From CAYGZC01 sp964354225 (lineage in GTDB: Bacteria; Bacteroidota; Ignavibacteria; UBA10030; SZUA-254), in assembly GCA_964354225.1 (NCBI GenBank), contig CAYGZC010000135.1:1-7670 (forward strand): DNA of 7,670 nt. Reading direction: 5' to 3'. How positions within the stretch are numbered: the first letter of the stretch is position 1; every line of letters starts with the position of its first letter. The notes under the pieces are model-generated. The model made no database searches and was not told the origin of the DNA. It saw nothing but the letters and a program-made list of their open reading frames with translations. The position numbers and the translations under genes were made by a program. This document shows positions 1 to 4,669 of the stretch, piece by piece.

Positions 1-2424
1 TGTTTTCTTTAGCAGTTCATCGCCCATTGCAAGATCAGGATTCATGCGCGCAGTTAATACGGCAAGTTTACCGTAACGTTTTGCTTCTTCGCTTACATGC
101 GGGTCGAATGCAAAGCCGCATACAATAAGCAAATCGAAACCGACACCTTGCACAGCTTCTTTTGCCGCTTCTTTTATGAGATCGGCACCGACTGTTCCAT
201 GTTCCGGTCCGATTGAGACTGCCACTCTTTTACTTTTATTGTTTTCGGTGTACTCACCTGAAGCATGTAACCACGTACTGGCAAAAGATTCAAGCTGGTC
301 AAATTTTAGTCGCTCGTTTTTGAAAGTATTCTGTACACCCGCCTTGCGGAGATTATCGAGTATCATCGAGACAAAGTCCTGCTGTTGTTTTGCTTCTTTC
401 TCGGTGACAGTTCCATTCATGTCCTGATCGGCGGGTGAGAGGACGCGATGCGGTGATAGCGATTCGACTGTAAACGGGCCTGTAACGCGGATGCGTTTGT
501 TGTCTTCGTACGGCTGGTCGTAAAGCATTTCAGTATCGGCGTGTTTAGCGATGGTTGCGTCGATCTCTTTTTGTCGCTGACCGCGATACTGCCACCATTT
601 CTCAAGCAGATGGACTCCACCTTCAAGGTGGTGTCCATCTTTCAGGATCTCTCGTGGTATTTCCCACTCTTCCCATTTTTGCTTCAGCAGTTTGTTCAGC
701 TCTTTGCGTATCGGCTCAAGTTTCTCCTGCCACTTTACATGGATTGCGTCGATCTCTTCGTTGTTAGCAATGGACTTCAACGTAATGTGTGGGACGCGTT
801 TATAAACGAAGCCCTTTTTAACATCATTCTGTGGGGGCGATTCATGAATCGCCCCTACCACGCCGGTTATTTCCATTTCTTTCCTTTTGCCATCCGCCGA
901 ATCTGCGAGTATGTAATACGGATACTTCGCCGACATAAGACGTGTGCGTGCTAGCGCAAGTGCAACACGCGATGTATCGATGGTGATCCACCGCCTGCCC
1001 CACTGCTCGGCAACATACGCCGTTGTTCCACTGCCGCATGTTGGATCGAGTACAAGATCGCCGGGGTCGGTCGTCATGAGGAGACAACGTTGAATAACTT
1101 TTGGTGCTGTTTGAACAACGTATTTCTTTGGGTCCTTTGTTAACTCGAAGGTACCTTGAAGAGTATCATCCCAGATTGAATTAAACTTCACATTTGGATT
1201 ATCATCCTCATATCGTTTACCACAAAGACGGTCATTTACAATTAGAACGCGATTATCAGCAATTAGTCTCGCGGTTTCATCCATGTATCGCAAGTTATTA
1301 GGCAGTTGATATTTTTCTCCTTTGAACATTGGAGTCTTTATTGCTTCGTCAGGTTTTCGAGTAACTGTTATATCTGCATCCTTAAAAAGTCTTGCACCTT
1401 CTGGGATTGAAGTTTCACCACGCCTCTCACTTGCAGTTAGAGAACGTACTGTGCCGTCAGATAATTCCATCCAGCCAAAAGTAGAAATCCGCTCGCTGTG
1501 GTCACGTTCACGGGACAAGGTCCTGTATTTCACTTGCTTAATATTCTTTCCATACCATATGATTGAATCGTAAACGCAAGACATCAAATTGGTTGGTTGA
1601 CTTGTTGCAGTTCTAAAACCTATTTGGCTACAATAATTCTCACTCCCAAACACCTCATCAAGAATCGAGCGAACGAGGTGTACATTTTCATCGCCAATCT
1701 GCACAAACAAACTTCCGCTCTCTGTCAGCAAGTCGCGGCAAACCACAAATCTGTCACGCAGGTACGCGAGGTAGGAGTGTATGCCAAGCTTCCACGTATC
1801 ACGGAACGCTTTTACCTGCTCGGGTTGGCGTGTGGCGTCTTCTGCCTTGCCGTCTTTTACATCGCGCTTGCGTGTGGAGACCTGCCAGTTGGAGCCGAAC
1901 TTTATGCCGTATGGCGGGTCAAAGTAAATGCTTTGTACTTTGCCTTTGAGTCCTTCCTTTTCGGCGAGCGAAGTCATAACAAGTAGCGAGTCGCCTAATA
2001 TTGTGCGGTTAGTCCAGTTTTGCTCGTGCCGGTAAAACTCTATCATGTCTTCGAACTTGATATTATTGAAGTCGGCAAACAAGCCAAACTGTTCGTCGGG
2101 TTTATCCTTGCCTGCATGTGCTTTTAAATCTTCAATAATCGCCTGCGGGTGTATTTTTTCCTGTATGTAAATTGGTACAACCGGAACTTCGAGAGGGTTT
2201 GCGTCCTGCTCATCTTTGCCTTTCCACACAAGCTGCGGATCGAGCGATGGGTCGCGGGGATAGAGCATTTTCTTAGGGTATTTTTCATCCTCATCAACAA
2301 AGTCGCGCAGTTCTTCTGTCGGTATGTTCACGCGCTTGTCTGCATGTTTGTGAGACGTGACGGGAATTTTCATTCGTTCTTTGGCTGTCGGGTATGTGAT
2401 TTTCTTTTTCTTTTGTTTTGCCAT
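1..2424 (-). CDS. Site-specific DNA methyltransferase (type III Mod-like, beta class), 3' end beyond the window
   Basis: This protein probably methylates adenine N6 in the recognition site of the neighbouring restriction enzyme and so protects host DNA. From ATG at 2424 the frame is open for 808 codons to base 1 with no stop, so the C-terminus is missing. Catalytic motif IV DPPYG is at residues 169-173 and the SAM-binding motif I DPTCGSGTT at 460-468; this order (IV before I) defines beta-class enzymes such as type III Mod. The block DENVHLVRSILDEVFGSEN before about residue 260 and the later GPFTVESLSPHR block are also typical. The stretch between (about 262-446) should be the target recognition domain and differs in base composition. 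Two palindromes are read through at 523-531 and 595-606. The start is chosen because the basic MAKQKKKK N-terminus follows directly on the non-coding repeat region; only a weak A-rich sequence precedes it. An orphan methyltransferase is possible, but the nuclease nearby argues against that. Confidence 0.93.
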   Translation of the reverse strand, partial: MAKQKKKKITYPTAKERMKIPVTSHKHADKRVNIPTEELRDFVDEDEKYPKKMLYPRDPSLDPQLVWKGKDEQDANPLEVPVVPIYIQEKIHPQAIIEDLKAHAGKDKPDEQFGLFADFNNIKFEDMIEFYRHEQNWTNRTILGDSLLVMTSLAEKEGLKGKVQSIYFDPPYGIKFGSNWQVSTRKRDVKDGKAEDATRQPEQVKAFRDTWKLGIHSYLAYLRDRFVVCRDLLTESGSLFVQIGDENVHLVRSILDEVFGSENYCSQIGFRTATSQPTNLMSCVYDSIIWYGKNIKQVKYRTLSRERDHSERISTFGWMELSDGTVRSLTASERRGETSIPEGARLFKDADITVTRKPDEAIKTPMFKGEKYQLPNNLRYMDETARLIADNRVLIVNDRLCGKRYEDDNPNVKFNSIWDDTLQGTFELTKDPKKYVVQTAPKVIQRCLLMTTDPGDLVLDPTCGSGTTAYVAEQWGRRWITIDTSRVALALARTRLMSAKYPYYILADSADGKRKEMEITGVVGAIHESPPQNDVKKGFVYKRVPHITLKSIANNEEIDAIHVKWQEKLEPIRKELNKLLKQKWEEWEIPREILKDGHHLEGGVHLLEKWWQYRGQRQKEIDATIAKHADTEMLYDQPYEDNKRIRVTGPFTVESLSPHRVLSPADQDMNGTVTEKEAKQQQDFVSMILDNLRKAGVQNTFKNERLKFDQLESFASTWLHASGEYTENNKSKRVAVSIGPEHGTVGADLIKEAAKEAVQGVGFDLLIVCGFAFDPHVSEEAKRYGKLAVLTARMNPDLAMGDELLKKT
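608..640. repeat. Second REP-like palindrome inside the methyltransferase gene (TCCACCTT/AAGGTGG)
   Basis: A 33-bp inverted repeat centred on C624 has two 16-base arms that pair at 15 positions; the mismatch is T616 against T632. The core reads CCACCTT-C-AAGGTGG. The methyltransferase frame reads through it as residues 595-606 (KDGHHLEGGVHL), between the EWEIPRE block and the WW...RQKEIDA block. Its sequence is unrelated to the palindrome at 831-858, so it is a second repeat family in the same gene. The His/Gly-rich peptide looks unlike the charged helical sequence on either side. Confidence 0.7.
831..858. repeat. REP-like palindrome inside the methyltransferase gene (GGGGCGATTCA arm)
   Basis: Bases 834-855 form a perfect 22-bp palindrome whose 11-base arm is GGGGCGATTCA. 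Outside it, 832/857 and 831/858 also pair, with one mismatch at 833/856, giving a 28-bp element. It is translated in the methyltransferase as V523-G-A-I-H-E-S-P-P531, between the TCGSGTT domain and the conserved GFVYKRVPHITLKSIANN block. From memory, this palindrome resembles dispersed repeats found in many bacterial genomes; that was not checked. It looks like a mobile palindrome that inserted in frame. Confidence 0.75.
1090..1640 (-). other. Putative target recognition domain segment of the methyltransferase, low GC
   Basis: This part of the methyltransferase gene (about residues 262-446) lies between the conserved VFGSENY block and the QRCLLMTTDPGD block that leads into motif I. In beta-class enzymes the domain that reads the DNA target sits here. 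Counting by hand, bases 1081-1620 contain 215 G+C of 540 (40%), whereas 901-1080 has 101 of 180 (56%) and 1681-1920 has 130 of 240 (54%). The steps are abrupt at both edges. I infer that the segment was exchanged by recombination with another allele. The edges are approximate. Confidence 0.6.
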
Positions 2425-2469
2425 AATTTTATTCTTTACAGATAATTTGGTTGCATCCTAATTCAGGTC

Positions 2470-2482
2470 GCTCCTACGGAGC
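2470..2482. repeat. REP hairpin 1
   Basis: GCTCC-TAC-GGAGC forms a 5-bp stem with a 3-base loop. It lies 46 bases upstream of the methyltransferase start. The T-rich tract after it is on the plus strand, where no gene reads, so I do not call it a terminator. Confidence 0.6.
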
Positions 2483-2516
2483 TTATTGTTTCTTTTTAAT
2501 TTCAAGCTATAAACAG

Positions 2517-2535
2517 TTAGCACATACGGTGCTAA
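2517..2535. repeat. REP hairpin 2
   Basis: TTAGCAC-ATACG-GTGCTAA forms a 7-bp stem with a 5-base loop. It is preceded by the head GCTATAAACAG (from 2506), which resembles the heads at 2557 and 2608. Confidence 0.65.
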
Positions 2536-2556
2536 TCTTTGTTTCTATATTTATAT

Positions 2557-2575
2557 GCTACAAATAGATCACACC
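2557..2575. repeat. REP head, copy without its hairpin arm
   Basis: GCTACAAATAGATCACACC differs at one base of 19 from the copy at 2608-2626. The TACGGTGCT sequence that completes the other copy is absent here and is replaced by AGCTTTATT, so this looks like a decayed or partly deleted element. Confidence 0.6.
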
Positions 2576-2607
2576 AGCTTTATTAAATATTGTTCCTAAA
2601 TATTCAA

Positions 2608-2636
2608 GCTACAAAGAGATCACACCTACGGTGCTA
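2608..2636. repeat. REP hairpin 3 with head
   Basis: The head GCTACAAAGAGATCACACC is followed by TACGGTGCTA. The stem is CACC-TAC-GGTG (2623-2633), only 4 bp. The right part TACGGTGCTA is identical to that of hairpin 2, 102 bases earlier. Confidence 0.6.
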
Positions 2637-2655
2637 TCATTTACCAAGAATTTCA

Positions 2656-2675
2656 TTCGCTCCGTTAGGAGCGAA
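2656..2675. repeat. REP hairpin 4
   Basis: TTCGCTCC-GTTA-GGAGCGAA forms an 8-bp stem with a 4-base loop, the strongest in the cluster. With a one-base bulge the stem extends to CAT/ATG. GTTTATAGC follows, which is the complement of the GCTATAAAC head at 2506, so this copy lies in the opposite orientation. Confidence 0.7.
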
Positions 2676-2705
2676 ATGTTTATAGCAAGGATAACAGAAC
2701 AATAT

Positions 2706-3203
2706 TCAAGCCCCGTCAGGGGCGTCCTGTGAATCTGCATTATTTTCAATCCATTTGAACACATATCGGTCGTCATAATTCACAGAAAACGCCTTCAACA
2801 TGTCAAGATATTCTTCTTTGAATGTTTTCTTTCTATGATGCTCCTGTTGATTTTGAATATATTTGATCACGCTATCAATCTCGCGATGCGAATGTGTAAA
2901 CGCTCCGAATCCTTCTTGCCAATTAAACTTACCGTGTACCCACCGCTTCTCGTTGATAAACCCGGACGAACCCGCTTTTATATCACGAACAAGATCAGAC
3001 ACTGCAATTGTCGGTGTTATACCAACAAAGATATGTACATGATCAGCCGTTCCATTGATAGCAAGAAGCTTTTGTTCACGATTCTTGACAATGCCGGTGA
3101 TATACTTGAACAACTCTTCCCGCCATTCAGAATTTAAGAGCGATTGTCTGTTCTGAACAGTGAAAACAATATGAACGTAGAGTTGTGTGTAAGTATTTGC
3201 CAT
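2706..3203 (-). CDS. tnpA: REP-associated tyrosine transposase (RAYT, IS200/IS605 TnpA-like)
   Basis: This is a single-strand DNA transposase of the Y1 HUH family, 165 residues. Enzymes of this group cut and rejoin hairpin-bearing DNA through a tyrosine-DNA link, and RAYT members are thought to spread REP elements. The metal-binding HUH motif is H55-V-H57 in DHVHIFVG. The conserved WQEGFGAF block is at 95-102 and the catalytic tyrosine is most likely Y115 in IKYIQNQ, with Q119 four residues later. The C-terminal YDDRYVFKW segment (143-151) is typical of these proteins. The last residues, SQDAPDGA, come from a REP hairpin. The gene starts 34 bases after the antitoxin stop with only a weak A-rich ribosome site. 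No TnpB and no clear IS ends are visible, which fits a domesticated single-copy RAYT rather than a complete IS. Confidence 0.9.
   Translation of the reverse strand: MANTYTQLYVHIVFTVQNRQSLLNSEWREELFKYITGIVKNREQKLLAINGTADHVHIFVGITPTIAVSDLVRDIKAGSSGFINEKRWVHGKFNWQEGFGAFTHSHREIDSVIKYIQNQQEHHRKKTFKEEYLDMLKAFSVNYDDRYVFKWIENNADSQDAPDGA
2710..2723. repeat. REP hairpin 5, within the 3' end of the transposase gene
   Basis: GCCCC-GTCA-GGGGC forms a 5-bp GC stem with a 4-base loop. It lies wholly within the last codons of the transposase gene and supplies the APDGA end of the protein, just before the TGA at 2708-2706. Confidence 0.65.
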
Positions 3204-3237
3204 TGCTTGTGATTTCTTTATTGTATGCCGAGATAAG

Positions 3238-4326
3238 CTATCTTTCTACAAGTTCGAACCATCTTTTCAAATCGTTGCAATGACTTTTAGGTATCTCATC
3301 ATCGTATTGTAAACGTCCAACCACGATGGCGGGTGAAACCCCGATTGACCTTGCAAAATCCCGGATAGCAATTTTTGAGAAGAGTTTATTCTTTTTAAAT
3401 GAAAGGTATTCTCCTGGAGGAATCAGGGAATTTGCTGCAATTGTATCGGCATCTTGTTCCTTTTCATCATCATATCCGATACCTTCAAGAAACATCTCTT
3501 TTGAACTGTGGTAAAGGACGTGACTCGCTTCATGGAAGAATGTAAACCAAAATTGGTCATCTGATTTATACCGCAGACTTAATTGAATGATCGCTTTGAA
3601 GGGATTTAGCCATCGCGTTGCACCGCTTACATGCGTTTTTTGTAATTGAGAAACAAAAACAACTGCCACACCGGATTCTGCACATAATTGTATTATCTCC
3701 GGTTCAAAAACTTTTGGGCTCTCTTTCGTTAAATCTCTAATCTTTTGTAAGTTGTCTCTGAATTTCTTAGCATCGTACGGTTTACACTCTATCTTCTGTG
3801 CTTTAATCTCACCAATGCGTAACCAAGCAGCTAAAGACCCAAGAGATGTCTCATATTTTGGGGATCTACGATAAGCAACCGGAACGATTTCCCAGACCGA
3901 TTTCCATTCTCTGGAAGATGCAACACCGAAGAATTTTAACGTATGCTGAACTAATGTCGGTTTATCTTTAGTAGCAGGAAGAACATTACGTTTGATTAAT
4001 TCCTTCGTCGGTATATCATTAAGCCATGCCACCTGGGCTTTAAATGCTTCCATCGCCCCAATACGAGCGAGCGTTTCGCGGTATTGTTGTTCGCGAGTAA
4101 TCCAAAAACTTGCAGGCACATTCAATACCTGTTCAAGGCGCATGGCTGTGTTCTGTGTAATCGGCGCCTTTCCCTTTATTATTTGGTTAATCGTTTTTTT
4201 ATTCATCCCTAGACGCTTTTCAAGTTCGACCTGCGACATTCCCTGTAGCTCGAGAATATCAATAAGTGTAGCTCCGGGAGGTGATGCGTAGTCGGGAATA
4301 AATTCGTTTTTCTTCATATTATCCAT
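3238..4326 (-). CDS. higA: HigA-like antitoxin with XRE helix-turn-helix and ImmA/IrrE-type metallopeptidase domain
   Basis: This is the likely antitoxin and repressor of the TA pair, 362 residues against about 100 for a minimal HigA. Residues 18-75 form the XRE/HigA DNA-binding domain, with the helix-turn-helix near 30-53 (MSQVELEKRLGMNKKTINQI) and the HigA-type tail LNVPASFW (68-75). The C-terminal half carries a zinc peptidase signature H265-E-A-S-H269 followed by E290-Q-D-A-D and IAANSLIPP, which match the HExxH and ExEAnxFA pattern of ImmA/IrrE proteases; E290 or D292 is the probable third ligand. In that family the peptidase cleaves a repressor; here the substrate is unknown, and self-cleavage or cleavage of a partner is conceivable. 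The ATG at 4326 overlaps the toxin gene by 8 bases and has AAGGA 12 bases upstream (4343-4339). An alternative ATG at 4317 lies one base after the toxin stop. Confidence 0.88.
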   Translation of the reverse strand: MDNMKKNEFIPDYASPPGATLIDILELQGMSQVELEKRLGMNKKTINQIIKGKAPITQNTAMRLEQVLNVPASFWITREQQYRETLARIGAMEAFKAQVAWLNDIPTKELIKRNVLPATKDKPTLVQHTLKFFGVASSREWKSVWEIVPVAYRRSPKYETSLGSLAAWLRIGEIKAQKIECKPYDAKKFRDNLQKIRDLTKESPKVFEPEIIQLCAESGVAVVFVSQLQKTHVSGATRWLNPFKAIIQLSLRYKSDDQFWFTFFHEASHVLYHSSKEMFLEGIGYDDEKEQDADTIAANSLIPPGEYLSFKKNKLFSKIAIRDFARSIGVSPAIVVGRLQYDDEIPKSHCNDLKRWFELVER

Positions 4327-4654
4327 GGTAATCTTTGATCCTTATAATTTTTATCTCAGTCACCTTGGTCCAGTCCAATCCGCCATCTTTTTTCAAGGGA
4401 GTCGGACTATTTGCCGGCTCAAAAATAAGTCGGTATGGTTGAACAAGATCGAGCGCAAGATACCCTTTCATGTTTTCTGTCAATTCATGGCAGCGACCGG
4501 GTAATGACTTCATAATATCTAAATTATGTGCAGCTTGTATATCTGCCAGACGATTAAGTATCTTTACGGCTTGATTAGTACCATATTTTTTTACCAATAC
4601 AGACTTATTATTGCATGCTTTTTCAAGGGATTTATCTGCAAACAATATAAGCAT
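4319..4654 (-). CDS. higB: HigB-like toxin of the RelE/ParE superfamily
   Basis: This 111-residue protein is the likely toxin of a type II TA pair. HigB and RelE toxins cut mRNA at the ribosome and are neutralised by the partner antitoxin. The recognisable part runs from LPGRCHEL (51-58) through YLALDLVQPYRLIFEP (65-80) to the C-terminal strand VTEIKIIRIKDYHG. R75 is the best candidate for the conserved active-site arginine. The gene starts 15 bases after the nuclease stop with the best ribosome site in the window. It overlaps the antitoxin start by 8 bases, in the toxin-first order that is characteristic of higBA. Activity is inferred from family and context only; an inactive relative cannot be excluded. 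Confidence 0.85.
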   Translation of the reverse strand: MLILFADKSLEKACNNKSVLVKKYGTNQAVKILNRLADIQAAHNLDIMKSLPGRCHELTENMKGYLALDLVQPYRLIFEPANSPTPLKKDGGLDWTKVTEIKIIRIKDYHG

Positions 4655-4660
4655 ATTTTT

Positions 4661-4665
4661 CCTCC
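4661..4665 (-). promoter_or_regulatory. Shine-Dalgarno site of the toxin gene
   Basis: GGAGG on the minus strand lies 6 bases before the ATG at 4654. It sits in the 15-base gap after the nuclease stop. It is the only strong ribosome site in the window and supports the start chosen for the toxin. Confidence 0.75.
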
Positions 4666-4669
4666 AATG

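Larger units (their letters stand above)
2466..2723. repeat. Cluster of degenerate REP-like hairpins between the methyltransferase and transposase genes
   Basis: The gap of about 280 bases between the two genes (2425-2705) has no gene that I can support. It is filled with short hairpins and repeated heads linked by AT-rich sequence. Heads beginning GCTA(T/C)AAA occur at 2506, 2557 and 2608, and hairpin starts GCTCC and GCCCC at 2659 and 2710, all exactly 51 bases apart. TTCAAGC recurs at 2501, 2603 and 2705, 102 bases apart. Hairpins at 2470 and 2517 and the weak one at 2623 carry CCTACGG-like loops; those at 2656 and 2710 carry CCGTTAGG and CCGTCAGG, which is the opposite orientation. Such mixed-orientation clusters beside a RAYT transposase are typical of REP/BIME elements mobilised by that enzyme. 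Confidence 0.75.

Noticed and set aside
1..2424. Region could be read as non-coding or as a broken methyltransferase, since only short plus-strand frames show complete ORFs
   Set aside because: The minus-strand frame from 2424 is open for exactly 808 codons to base 1 with conserved motifs throughout. It merely lacks a stop inside the window.
2394..2424. Phase-variable tract at the methyltransferase start
   Set aside because: The A-rich codons contain no run longer than five A and no repeated tetra- or pentanucleotide, unlike known phase-variable mod genes.
176..2445. Plus-strand and off-frame ORFs over the methyltransferase (for example 541-954, 1597-1986, 2149-2445)
   Set aside because: They lie opposite or out of frame with the methyltransferase and show no recognisable domains. 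The palindromes keep several frames open by chance.
2656..2675. Rho-independent terminator
   Set aside because: The stem is strong, but neither strand has a run of T directly after it.
2466..2723. CRISPR array
   Set aside because: The repeats are short, diverged and in mixed orientation, with no constant repeat and no cas genes.
2425..3237. Complete IS200/IS605 insertion sequence with TnpB and omega RNA
   Set aside because: No TnpB reading frame and no paired left and right ends can be seen. The enzyme and nearby hairpins fit a RAYT instead.
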